A DNA stretch of 7,947 bases, taken from assembly GCA_903920835.1 (NCBI GenBank), contig CAIXNQ010000290.1, forward strand, positions 1 through 7,947, given 5' to 3'. Position 1 is the first letter of the stretch; every line of letters begins with the position of its first letter. Source of the stretch: an uncultured Bacteroidota bacterium (GTDB lineage Bacteria; Bacteroidota; Bacteroidia; Flavobacteriales; Flavobacteriaceae). The position numbers were made by a program, and so were the translations under genes. Below, piece by piece: positions 1 through 6,792 of the stretch. Under the pieces are notes generated by a model, which was not told the origin of the DNA, ran no database searches, and saw nothing but the letters and a program-made list of their open reading frames with translations.

Positions 1-786
1 CCAGAAGATTACACTAATAGAGGAAGCATAGTAACGCCTTTGAAAGACCGAATTGGCTCACAAATCTTAACGCATTATCCACAAACAATTGCCGTTGCTC
101 GAACAATTACAGAGCAAGAAGCCAAGCTCGATGTATCACAGTCAGAAGCGATTTACGTTCCTTCTTTAGCCAAAGATTTAATTGAACAAATCATTTTTGA
201 AGCCAGAGAAAATGATTACATAGATGCAAAAAGTGGTGTTAGTGCCCGAATGAGTATCACTGCTTTTGAGAATTTGATGAGCACTGCAGAACGCAGAGTG
301 TTACTATCTGGAGAGGAAAAAACCACCGTTCGATTGGCAGATTTTATGGGAATTATTCCTGCAATTACTGGAAAAGTTGAGTTGGTTTATGAAGGTGAAC
401 AAGAAGGAGCAGCGGGCGTTGCGCAACAATTAATCAATGATGCCATTCATACGCTTTTTCCAGAAATGTTTCCAAAGATAGAAAAGCTAGAAAAAGACCC
501 AAATCATAGTCCGTATGCTAAAATTCTGGAGTGGTTTTTTACAGAATCGGGTTTTCAATTGCTTGATGATGCAACAGATGAGGAATATAAAAAACAACTC
601 GATGCCATCACGCCATTAGAAGATTTGATTCAAAAATACCAACCTCAAATTGCTTCCGAAGATTTATATTTCATTAAAGAATTTATCCTTTGGGGACTTG
701 TTGAATATCAAAAATTGAGTAAAGTTAGAGTAGAGGAGGGCTATCAATTTAAAGATTTATACAGCAAATATATTTCTAATTTTTAA
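1..786 (+). CDS. Magnesium chelatase-family AAA+ ATPase (ChlI/MoxR-like), 3' part only
   Basis: The frame is open from base 1, so the gene starts upstream of the window; 261 C-terminal residues are visible. The first residues (PEDYTNRGSI, then TPLKDRIG at about 12-19) look like the end of an AAA+ core. The LKDR stretch matches the LLDRF-type arginine-containing segment of ChlI/BchI ATPases, followed by YP and an ARTITEQEA lid helix. The remaining 200 or so residues are a helical, acidic C-terminal extension with no membrane segment, as in the roughly 480-500 aa flavobacterial proteins annotated as magnesium chelatase. Walker A and B would lie off-window, so ATPase competence cannot be checked. 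These flavobacterial proteins are not necessarily linked to chlorophyll or B12 metal insertion; a MoxR-like chaperone role is equally possible. A start at the TTG at 40 would be artificial. The stop overlaps the 3' end of convergent recR by 11 bases. Confidence 0.85.
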   Translation, partial: PEDYTNRGSIVTPLKDRIGSQILTHYPQTIAVARTITEQEAKLDVSQSEAIYVPSLAKDLIEQIIFEARENDYIDAKSGVSARMSITAFENLMSTAERRVLLSGEEKTTVRLADFMGIIPAITGKVELVYEGEQEGAAGVAQQLINDAIHTLFPEMFPKIEKLEKDPNHSPYAKILEWFFTESGFQLLDDATDEEYKKQLDAITPLEDLIQKYQPQIASEDLYFIKEFILWGLVEYQKLSKVRVEEGYQFKDLYSKYISNF

Positions 787-1393
787 ACGCATTTTCAAAC
801 GGAACTCTATGCAAAATGCTGCGTCCGAGGGTTACTTCGTCGGCATATTCTAGTTCATCACCAACAGAAATTCCTCTGGCAATAGACGAAGTTGTAATGT
901 TGCAGTCTTGAATTTGTTTGTAGATATAAAAATTCGTTGTATCGCCTTCCATCGTTGAGCTGAGTGCAAAGATAATTTCAGTAATCTCACCCGATTTTAC
1001 TTTGTCAACAAGCGGTTTAATATTCAATTGACTTGGACCAATTCCGTCAATTGGAGAGATTTTGCCACCCAAAACGTGGTAAATTCCTCTGAATTGTCCT
1101 GTGTTTTCAATAGCCATGACGTCTCGAATATCTTCAACAATGCAAATAATTTGATGGTTTCGGCTTGGGTTAGCACAAATTTCGCAAATTTCTTTGTCAG
1201 CAATATTGTTGCAACTGTTGCAGAACTTTACATCTTCTCGCATTGAGGTTAAGGCGTTGGCTAAAAAAGTAGTTCTTTCGTTGGGTTGTTTGAGCAAATG
1301 AAGCACTAGTCGCAAGGCAGTTCTTTTTCCAATGCCTGGCAGTTGCGCCATCTCGTTTACTGCTTTTTCTAATAATTTTGAAGAAAATTCCAT
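776..1393 (-). CDS. recR: Recombination mediator protein RecR
   Basis: This is a 205-residue cytoplasmic protein, the usual RecR length. With RecO and RecF it helps load RecA onto SSB-coated single-stranded DNA during gap repair. Visible in order are a helix-hairpin-helix (LPGIGKRTA, about 18-26), a four-cysteine zinc finger (C58, C61, C70, C73), a Toprim domain beginning at IICIVEDIRDV (about 82-92, with acidic E87/D88), and the C-terminal signature GDELEYADEVTLGR (about 178-191). I chose the ATG at 1391-1393 because MEFSSKLLEKAV is the conserved RecR N-terminus. The open frame continues six codons to a TTG at 1411, but that adds residues atypical of the family. No Shine-Dalgarno is seen, which is normal for Bacteroidota. 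The gene is convergent with and overlaps the chelatase-like gene, and is divergent from the symporter. Confidence 0.95.
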   Translation of the reverse strand: MEFSSKLLEKAVNEMAQLPGIGKRTALRLVLHLLKQPNERTTFLANALTSMREDVKFCNSCNNIADKEICEICANPSRNHQIICIVEDIRDVMAIENTGQFRGIYHVLGGKISPIDGIGPSQLNIKPLVDKVKSGEITEIIFALSSTMEGDTTNFYIYKQIQDCNITTSSIARGISVGDELEYADEVTLGRSILHRVPFENAFKN

Positions 1394-1516
1394 AGCGACA
1401 AATGTAAGCAATTTGAAAAATTGGTCTAATATTGAGTTATTATTTTTTTTGTTTGATTACAAAATAGTTGAATTACATTTATTTTTCCTATTTTGCCAAA
1501 CAAAATCTAGTGATTT
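1394..1516. promoter_or_regulatory. Divergent promoter region recR / symporter
   Basis: These 123 bases separate two divergent genes, so both promoters should lie here. On the minus strand, TACATTTG (1399-1406) fits the Bacteroidetes TAnnTTTG element, but it sits only 5 bases before the recR ATG and has no clear TTG at the right distance. It would give an almost leaderless transcript. On the plus strand, TATTTTG (1489-1495) is one base short of the consensus and has a TTG (1468-1470) 18 bases upstream, a suitable spacing for the symporter. Neither start codon has a Shine-Dalgarno. The motif assignments are weak; that promoters exist here follows from gene orientation. Confidence 0.35.
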
Positions 1517-3010
1517 ATGACACCATCAGCCATACTTATATTAATATTTGTCTATTTCGGAACCTTGTTTTTGATTTCGCATTTGGTCAGCAAAAAGAAC
1601 AACAGCAACGATGCGTTCTTTAAAGCCAATAAAAACTCCAAATGGTATTTGGTCGCTTTTGGAATGATTGGAACCGCCATTTCGGGAATTACATTTATTT
1701 CTGTTCCTGGCGAAGTGGGCAATCCAGACTTGCAGTTTAAATATTTTCAGTTTGTTATTGGGTGTGCCATAGGTTTTATTATTGTGGCAAAAGTGTTATT
1801 GCCGCTCTATTACAGAATGAACTTAACCTCAATTTATAGCTATATTGAGCAAAGATTGGGTGTTGTTAGCTATAAAACCGCAGCTTTGATATTCTTAATT
1901 GGACGAACTATTGGCTCTGCATTTCGGTTGTATTTGGTGGTTTTTGTGTTGCAAAAATATGTGTTCGATGCGTTTCATGTGCCTTTCGCAGTCACTGTTC
2001 TAACTTCGCTAGGGTTTATTTTTGCATATACTTATCGCGGTGGACTCAAAACGATAATAATTACGGACACCTTGCAAACGTTCTTTTTGATTACCTCTGT
2101 TTTTTTGACGCTTTATTTTATTTGCGACAGCCTTAATTTGTCAATATTTGAAGCTTTTGAACAAGTAAAAAATAGCAATTATTCCAAGGTTTTTTTCTTT
2201 GAAGATTATCAAAAAGGTACCTTCTTTTGGAAACAAATTCTGGGCGGAATATTCGTAACCATTGCTACGGTTGGACTAGATCAAGATTTGATGCAGAAGA
2301 ATTTAAGCTGTGCCACAATAGGCGAAGCACAGAAAAACATGTTTAGTTTTACTGCCATTTTTTTAGTTATTAATATTTTTTTCTTGAGTGTTGGTGCCTT
2401 ACTTTATATGTATGCCGACAAAAATGGCATTTCAATTCCAGAAGTTGCTGGCGTGGCTCGAACTGATTTGCTTTTTCCAGAAATTGCTATTCATCATTTG
2501 AGTATTGTTCCGTCGATTGTCTTTTTATTGGGGCTAACGGCAGCAACATTTGCAACTACAGACAGTGCGCTAACGGCATTAACAACTTCTTTTTGTGTAG
2601 ATTTTTTAGGAATGGACAAACAAGAACAACAAAAAAATGCTTCTGTGAGCACCAGACATTGGGTTCATATCGCTTTTTCGTTGTTGTTGTTTATTGTTAT
2701 TTTGGTTTTCAATGCGCTCAATGATGACTCGGTGGTAAAAATGGTTTTTAAAATCGCGTCTTATACTTATGGGCCACTTTTGGGTTTGTTTTCTTTCGGA
2801 CTTTTTATGAAAACCAAAACGGTCAAAGATCAATTAGTGCCAATTGTTTGCTTGATTTCTCCTTTGATTTGTTTTTATATTTCTCAAAATTCAAAACTTT
2901 TCTTAGGTAATTATGTTATCGACAATGAACTCATCATTCTAAACGGATTAATCACTTTTATCGGATTATTACTCATCAGTAAACCTGCCACCGGACAGAC
3001 GGTTTTTTAG
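1517..3010 (+). CDS. Sodium:solute symporter family (SSS/SSF) transporter
   Basis: A 497-residue polytopic inner-membrane protein of the LeuT-fold SSS family (PutP/SGLT relatives), expected to couple Na+ entry to uptake of a small solute. About 12-13 hydrophobic segments can be read, starting at residues 4-24. Family marks are GTAISGITF followed by SVPGE (about 52-66), the signature YTYRGGLKTIIITDTLQ (about 171-187), GLDQDLMQKNLS (about 253-264), and TFATTDSALTALTTSF (about 344-359). In the last, the TT pair corresponds to the Ser/Thr residues that form the Na2 site in TM8 of characterised members. Length is normal and no frame damage is seen. The substrate cannot be told from sequence: no sugar, proline or sialic-acid gene is adjacent. 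Flavobacterial genomes carry several such paralogues. The ATG at 1517 gives an N-terminus that enters TM1 directly. Confidence 0.9.
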   Translation: MTPSAILILIFVYFGTLFLISHLVSKKNNSNDAFFKANKNSKWYLVAFGMIGTAISGITFISVPGEVGNPDLQFKYFQFVIGCAIGFIIVAKVLLPLYYRMNLTSIYSYIEQRLGVVSYKTAALIFLIGRTIGSAFRLYLVVFVLQKYVFDAFHVPFAVTVLTSLGFIFAYTYRGGLKTIIITDTLQTFFLITSVFLTLYFICDSLNLSIFEAFEQVKNSNYSKVFFFEDYQKGTFFWKQILGGIFVTIATVGLDQDLMQKNLSCATIGEAQKNMFSFTAIFLVINIFFLSVGALLYMYADKNGISIPEVAGVARTDLLFPEIAIHHLSIVPSIVFLLGLTAATFATTDSALTALTTSFCVDFLGMDKQEQQKNASVSTRHWVHIAFSLLLFIVILVFNALNDDSVVKMVFKIASYTYGPLLGLFSFGLFMKTKTVKDQLVPIVCLISPLICFYISQNSKLFLGNYVIDNELIILNGLITFIGLLLISKPATGQTVF

Positions 3011-3024
3011 TAATTTTGATGATA

Positions 3025-3049
3025 TTAAAAAGGTAAATTCATCTTTTAA
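3025..3049. terminator. Possible bidirectional terminator hairpin
   Basis: TTAAAA(a)GGT at 3025-3034 can pair with ATCTTTTAA at 3041-3049, leaving the six-base loop AAATTC. That gives nine pairs, one of them G-U, with a single bulged A. It lies in the 47-base gap between the convergent symporter and acetyltransferase genes, where a shared terminator is expected. The stem is very AT-rich and thermodynamically weak, so position is the main support. Confidence 0.3.
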
Positions 3050-3057
3050 AGTATTAA

Positions 3058-3534
3058 TTATATTTTCTTTAGCATCCATATATTGCAACCTGAATGTCCA
3101 GTTGCTCCTAATGGTTTTTCGAGTTTTAGAAATCCTTGTCTTTCATAAATCCCAATGGCGTTTGAAAATTCTGGTAAGCTTTCAAGATATAATTCTGAAA
3201 ATCCATGAGTTCTTGCAGATGCAATGCTTTTTTCCATCAATAACCTACCGATTCCTTTGCCTCTTGCGTTGGCAGAGATGTAAAATTTAACCAATTCTAC
3301 AGTTTGTTTTGACAAACCAGAGGTAGGATATATGCCGCAACAACCAACAATTTCATTATTGATTTCAACTACCCACAACACAGATTTTTCGGTCTGAAAT
3401 AACTCAAATAAATGGTCCGTAGTTGGGTCAGAAAATACGGTACCTTCTTGGGGTGCATTATATTCATAGAAAACCGTTCTTATCATTTTTGCTAAGAATG
3501 CGTTGTCTTCTTTATTGACTTTTCTGATTTGCAT
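3058..3534 (-). CDS. GNAT family N-acetyltransferase
   Basis: A 158-residue soluble protein with the single-domain GNAT fold, which transfers acetyl from acetyl-CoA to an amine. The N-terminus MQIRKVNKED is the typical beta1 strand. Strand beta4, LVKFYISANAR, runs into the acetyl-CoA pyrophosphate-binding loop RGKGIG (91-96) and helix RLLMEKSIASAR. Motif B follows: ELYLESLPEFSNAIGIYERQGF (about 114-135), with the conserved Y130 and the ERxGF turn. The C-terminal strand ends in WMLKK. The acceptor is unknown; small metabolites, antibiotics or protein N-termini are all possible. It converges with the symporter and has its own upstream region. A short inverted repeat (ATGAA-aga-TTCAT, 3551-3563) lies 16 bases before the start codon. 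No Shine-Dalgarno is seen. Confidence 0.9.
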   Translation of the reverse strand: MQIRKVNKEDNAFLAKMIRTVFYEYNAPQEGTVFSDPTTDHLFELFQTEKSVLWVVEINNEIVGCCGIYPTSGLSKQTVELVKFYISANARGKGIGRLLMEKSIASARTHGFSELYLESLPEFSNAIGIYERQGFLKLEKPLGATGHSGCNIWMLKKI

Positions 3535-4039
3535 TGTTTGTTTTTGGATTATGAAAGATTCATGAAGCTGTAAAAAGATAAAAATTAATGCGAAATGAGA
3601 ATAAAAAATTTAAAATTAAACGATTTTTTTCAAAAAAGTTTTTATAGTTATACTTCCACCATAGTACATAAAATACATAGCCAAGAGATATAAAAAAACC
3701 AAGGGACTGTAATCTATTCATGTCTTTTTTTGTCAATAACTAGTAAATCCAAACCAAAAGAGTCTTCTGTTTTAAATCACCGATCCAAATATATTAAAAT
3801 AATCCACACTCCATTATTCTCATAATTCATTCATGCCTTTTTTTTGGGGTTTGAAGGTTTTATAAAATATTTTTAGAAAAAAGTAGATTTTTTGCACTTT
3901 AGAAATTCAGTTTCTGATCTCAAAACATTCATTTTGGAGCTGGCTGAGTTTAGGAAGTAGGTTTTAGGTGGTAGGATTAAGGTGGCAGAGCTTAGAATGT
4001 AGAATTTCACAATCCATAATTCACGATTCCTAATTAAAT
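3535..4039. other. 505-base intergenic region, AT-rich
   Basis: I find no convincing gene here. Contents: the inverted repeat at 3551-3563 just upstream of the acetyltransferase; a perfect TAnnTTTG match on the minus strand (TATATTTG, 3786-3793) without a clear TTG partner, some 250 bases before the acetyltransferase start; poly-A/poly-T runs; and, from about 3947 to the end of mtgA, a heptad-phased degenerate repeat listed separately. A 19-codon open frame at about 3589-3648 encodes a Lys-rich peptide with no further support. Confidence 0.5.
3947..4033. repeat. Degenerate tandem repeat with 7/14-nt phase
   Basis: Read on the plus strand, 3947-4002 divides exactly into eight heptads: AGTTTAG GAAGTAG GTTTTAG GTGGTAG GATTAAG GTGGCAG AGCTTAG AATGTAG. 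All eight end in AG and six end in TAG, starting at 3951, 3958, 3965, 3972, 3993 and 4000. Grouped as 14-mers they align as four copies of roughly nnTTTAGGTGGTAG. A second block follows: TTCACAATCCATAA (4006-4019) and TTCACGATTCCTAA (4020-4033) are two 14-mers with 10 of 14 identical bases. The array ends a few bases from the mtgA stop codon. It is non-coding as far as I can see. Confidence 0.7.
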
Positions 4040-4720
4040 TTAGTATTCTAATTTGCCGACATAGCGAATTAGTTTAGCGATTTTTATCTTTCTGTTATTG
4101 ATATATGGTGAGGAATCGCTGGCTTTATACTTTCTTGGATTTGGTAGGATTGCTGCGATTCCAGCGGCTTGCTCAACGGATAGTTTATTAGCATTCTTGC
4201 CATACCAATGTCGGGAGGCGGCTTGAACACCATAAATGCCATTTCCCATTTCGATCGAGTTTAGATAGACTTCCATAATACGTTGCTTGCCCCAAAAAAT
4301 TTCAATAAGTATCGTAAAATAGACTTCTAGTCCTTTGCGAATATAACTTCTGCCTTGCCAAAGAAAAACATTTTTGGCGGTTTGTTGCGAAATAGTGCTG
4401 CCGCCTTTAAGCCTTTTTCCTTTTTCATTATTTTTAAATGCTTTTTTAATTGCCGTAAAATCAAATCCATGGTGGGTCATAAAAGTTCCGTCTTCGCTTG
4501 AAATTACTGCTTTTTGAAGATTTGGCGATATGTTTTCAATAGGTACCCATTCGTGACTAAAAATGGCGTCTTTTCCGTCCCATTTATTTTCAATAATTCT
4601 AACGACCATCAATGGCGTGAATGGAACAGGCACAAATCGAAACAAGATAACGGATAAAATAGACAGTCCGAAAAACCAAATTAATAGCCTTTTTAGCCAA
4701 CTCAAACTTTTTTGTAACAT
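4040..4720 (-). CDS. mtgA: Monofunctional biosynthetic peptidoglycan transglycosylase (GT51)
   Basis: A 226-residue membrane-anchored enzyme that polymerises lipid II into glycan strands on the periplasmic side of the inner membrane, without a transpeptidase domain. A single N-terminal membrane anchor spans about residues 9-30 (LKRLLIWFFGLSILSVILF). All GT51 motifs are present in order: EDGTFMTHHG with catalytic E76 (76-85), GGSTISQQTAKN (106-117), RKGLE with the second essential glutamate E132 (128-132), and KQRIMEVYLN (145-154). The protein ends soon after the GT51 domain, so it is monofunctional and not a truncated class A PBP; length agrees with MtgA. It starts 6 bases after the oxidoreductase stop, so the two are very likely cotranscribed. 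Downstream lies the heptad repeat and no clear terminator. Confidence 0.94.
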   Translation of the reverse strand: MLQKSLSWLKRLLIWFFGLSILSVILFRFVPVPFTPLMVVRIIENKWDGKDAIFSHEWVPIENISPNLQKAVISSEDGTFMTHHGFDFTAIKKAFKNNEKGKRLKGGSTISQQTAKNVFLWQGRSYIRKGLEVYFTILIEIFWGKQRIMEVYLNSIEMGNGIYGVQAASRHWYGKNANKLSVEQAAGIAAILPNPRKYKASDSSPYINNRKIKIAKLIRYVGKLEY

Positions 4721-4726
4721 ATAATT

Positions 4727-5839
4727 TTAGATTAAATCCGCTAATTCTTTACCTATTAAACTCCCTATGGCAACGCCCATTCCGCCAAGTCGAACGCCAC
4801 AATAAACATGATCTGAAAGCTGCGAAACGATGGGCATTTTCTGACTGCCAACGCCCATAATGCCGCTCCATCGGTGCGCAATTTGAAATTCGCGATGGGG
4901 CAAAATTACTTCTTTTAGCAATTGTTCCAATTTATTTTGAATTAAATCGGTGGTGACTAATTCGGTAGTGGTTTCTCTTTTGAAGTCAAGGTTTCTGCCA
5001 CCTCCAAGAAGAATACAATTGTTGATATTTCTGAAATAATAATAGCCTTTGTCAAGATGAAATGTTCCTTTAATTTTCAAATCTGGAATAGGTTCTGTAA
5101 TCAAAACCTGAGCTCTTGCTGGTTGTACAGCTGTTTTGGTTAATTTAGAAGCAAAACCGTTGTTTGCAAATAATAATTTTTTGGTTGTGAAACTAAAATT
5201 GTTCAGTTCGACCAGAACATGGTCTTGTTTTTCATGAAAATTAGTAACGCTTTGTTGGTTTAAAATCAAAATATCATTCGTTTGGGCTTTTTTTAATAAA
5301 GCTTGCATCATATTCCCAATGTCGATCTGGGCTTCAAATGGATTAAAAATCATGGTGTTTTTAATATTATTAAAACCAAATTGATTGTTTTCTTTAACAA
5401 AAACGGGGCTATTGAACAGCGATTGCAATAATTCATTAATCAATGGTAATTTAGAAACGCAGTTTTCAAAAGTGGCTGTATCTTCATTTAAAAATAATTC
5501 GTAGCCGCCAAATTTTTTGAAATCTAAAGCAGTATCGCTTAGATTTTTTCGGAGCAATTGCAAGCCATTCCATCTTTTTTGCACCAACTGAAATACTTCT
5601 TCTTCGCTATGTGATTGAAGATCATCAATAATTTCTGAAATGCTGCCAAAGCAAGCAAAACCAGCATTTTTTGTGCTAGCTCCTTGTGGCAAAAAGCCCC
5701 TTTCGAGAATTAATATTTTGCTTTCTGGAAATCGCTCTCTTAGTTGCAATGCCGCATGAATCCCTACAATGCCGCTTCCAACAATGGTGTAATCAATGTT
5801 TGAAAACCAGTTTTTTATTTCCCAATAACTTAATTGCAT
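4727..5839 (-). CDS. FAD-dependent oxidoreductase of the DAO family
   Basis: A 370-residue soluble flavoprotein. The dinucleotide-binding fold is clear: beta strand DYTIV, GSGIVG at 21-26, helix, and the acidic end of beta2 at E46 in LILER, which binds the FAD ribose. GASTKNAGFACFG (53-65) is the typical DAO/glycine-oxidase-type FAD contact region. The C-terminal HRWSGIMGVGSQKMPIV (about 322-338) and GVRLGGMGVAIG (348-359) complete the flavin site. Relatives oxidise amino acids, amines or similar substrates to imines, passing electrons to oxygen or a quinone. The substrate here is unknown, and many flavobacterial genomes annotate such genes only as FAD-binding oxidoreductase. There is no signal peptide. 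It is the first gene of a two-gene unit with mtgA, which does not itself reveal the substrate. The start ATG at 5837-5839 gives a 15-residue lead before the FAD fold. Confidence 0.88.
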   Translation of the reverse strand: MQLSYWEIKNWFSNIDYTIVGSGIVGIHAALQLRERFPESKILILERGFLPQGASTKNAGFACFGSISEIIDDLQSHSEEEVFQLVQKRWNGLQLLRKNLSDTALDFKKFGGYELFLNEDTATFENCVSKLPLINELLQSLFNSPVFVKENNQFGFNNIKNTMIFNPFEAQIDIGNMMQALLKKAQTNDILILNQQSVTNFHEKQDHVLVELNNFSFTTKKLLFANNGFASKLTKTAVQPARAQVLITEPIPDLKIKGTFHLDKGYYYFRNINNCILLGGGRNLDFKRETTTELVTTDLIQNKLEQLLKEVILPHREFQIAHRWSGIMGVGSQKMPIVSQLSDHVYCGVRLGGMGVAIGSLIGKELADLI

Positions 5840-5956
5840 TTTTTGATTTTTTTTTAAGGCTTGCTAAATTTTCTGTAAGGTTACAAAAAAAATGTTTGTT
5901 GACAAAGTTTTAAATACATGCTTTCTATGTTGATTAAGAGTTTAAAATAATACTAA

Positions 5957-5981
5957 TTTTAATACTGTTGCATTATTAAAA
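5957..5981. repeat. Inverted repeat, 8-bp arms
   Basis: TTTTAATA (5957-5964) and TATTAAAA (5974-5981) are perfect reverse complements around a nine-base loop. The arms contain only A and T, so chance is plausible in this composition. It lies about 120 bases upstream of the leftward oxidoreductase start, where a regulator site would be reasonable, and is too far from either gene end to be a terminator. Confidence 0.3.
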
Positions 5982-6242
5982 AGGCACATTTTAATTTCAT
6001 ATAACTTTAAATAATTGTTAGTTTCAATTCTTGTTTATGTTAATATAATTTCATTCAAGATTAACTCTAATTACTTTTAAGCTTGGATAAATATTTGATA
6101 GTGTTAATTTAATGTTATGAACAAGTATAATTTTGACAAATGCACTAGCTTCAAAAATACCTCTAACCTTATAATAAATGTTATTAATCGACACTTGAAC
6201 TTCATAGAACTAAAAAATAAAAATACAACTTTTATTCTGACA

Positions 6243-6250
6243 TACATTTG
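6243..6250 (+). promoter_or_regulatory. Bacteroidetes -7 promoter element (TACATTTG)
   Basis: TACATTTG followed by CACC matches the TAnnTTTG element recognised by the primary sigma factor of Bacteroidota. It lies 81 bases before the ATG of the small secreted protein, giving a 5' leader of roughly 75 bases. The -33 TTG is not clearly present at the expected 19-21 base spacing, where the sequence is A-rich (TAAAAATACAACT). If functional, it could drive both secreted-protein genes. Confidence 0.5.
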
Positions 6251-6331
6251 CACCCTGTTTAAAAAAAAGGTTGCTTTTTAACTGTTTTTTTAGAACAAAA
6301 GAAAATAAAAAAATAATTTAAGTTTAGTAAA

Positions 6332-6673
6332 ATGGTACAAGTAGAAAAGAATCAATTTAAAAATACTGCAAAATTTATTGTAAGTCTTTTTATGTTGTTA
6401 TTGTTTAATTTTCAAAATGTAAATGCGCAATGTTTACCAATTCAAGACGAGCAAGAATGTTGTAGAAATGGTTCTTGTTTAGGCCTCGTTTACGCTGATT
6501 ATGTTTCAAATCCATCTTTAGATGTTTTTACTTCATCACAAAATGGTTTTGTAATCAATTTTGAAACTTATAATTCACACATTGGAACAGGAGTTTTTTC
6601 AGGAACTAACTGCTGCGGTAAATTTTCTGACAATTTTGGTATTCAATTTAAAATTCATAAATATTCGATATAG
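6332..6673 (+). CDS. Small secreted cysteine-containing protein, unknown function
   Basis: I do not recognise this 113-residue protein. It has a clear export signal: a basic N-terminus, hydrophobic core FIVSLFMLLLFNF (about 15-27) and a likely cleavage near NVNAQ (residues 29-33). The site resembles the AQ-ending signal peptides common in Bacteroidota. The mature part would be about 80 residues with six cysteines: C34, C43-C44, C49 and C94-C95. The two CC pairs suggest disulfide bonding after export. C34 follows AQ rather than a lipobox, so a lipoprotein is unlikely. No type IX sorting domain is visible at the C-terminus (ending KIHKYSI), so it may stay in the periplasm or be exported differently. 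Reading other frames past the stop gives no continuation, so it is not obviously frameshifted. It is followed after 119 bases by the large secreted-protein gene in the same direction. Confidence 0.65.
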   Translation: MVQVEKNQFKNTAKFIVSLFMLLLFNFQNVNAQCLPIQDEQECCRNGSCLGLVYADYVSNPSLDVFTSSQNGFVINFETYNSHIGTGVFSGTNCCGKFSDNFGIQFKIHKYSI

Positions 6674-6792
6674 TTTGAGAAACCAATTAGCAAAATTTTA
6701 ATGCAACTTCGAAAAGATTAACTGTTGCTTAAAGTAAATAATTTCTCTTTCACACAAAAAAAAACACATACACTAATTAATTTTTATTTCAC

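Larger units (their letters stand above)
5840..6331. other. 492-base AT-rich intergenic region between divergent units
   Basis: This separates the leftward oxidoreductase-mtgA unit from the rightward secreted-protein genes and should hold promoters for both. For the right side, the best element is TACATTTG at 6243-6250. TAATTTTG (6128-6135) also matches the consensus. For the left side, TATTTTTG on the minus strand (6152-6159) matches but lies about 313 bases from the oxidoreductase start. None has a convincing TTG partner. An 8-bp inverted repeat sits at 5957-5981. A 54-codon open frame (6117-6281, beginning MNKYNFDKCT) spans the best promoter element and has no recognisable product, so I do not call it a gene. 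No RNA gene is seen. Confidence 0.5.

Noticed and set aside
1028..1246. 72-codon plus-strand open frame inside recR
   Set aside because: Lies entirely antisense to a well-conserved recR and shows no protein-like features.
1394..1411. Extended recR start at TTG 1411 (six more codons)
   Set aside because: The conserved family N-terminus begins at the ATG at 1393. The extension has no ribosome-binding signal and overlaps a promoter-like element.
2606..2833. 75-codon minus-strand open frame inside the symporter
   Set aside because: Antisense shadow of a conserved transporter gene with a basic, low-complexity translation.
5686..5913. 75-codon plus-strand open frame over the start of the oxidoreductase
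   Set aside because: Antisense to the conserved FAD-binding region, with no independent support.
6261..6291. Hairpin AAAAAG-GTTG-CTTTTT followed by a T-run in the leader of the small secreted protein, a possible attenuator
   Set aside because: Only one G-C pair in the stem, and a five-base gap before the T-run. Expected by chance in such AT-rich sequence.
6674..6792. Separate promoter for the large secreted-protein gene
   Set aside because: TTG at 6725-6727 and TAATTTCT at 6739-6746 are only 11 bases apart and the second deviates from TAnnTTTG. No other candidate was found.
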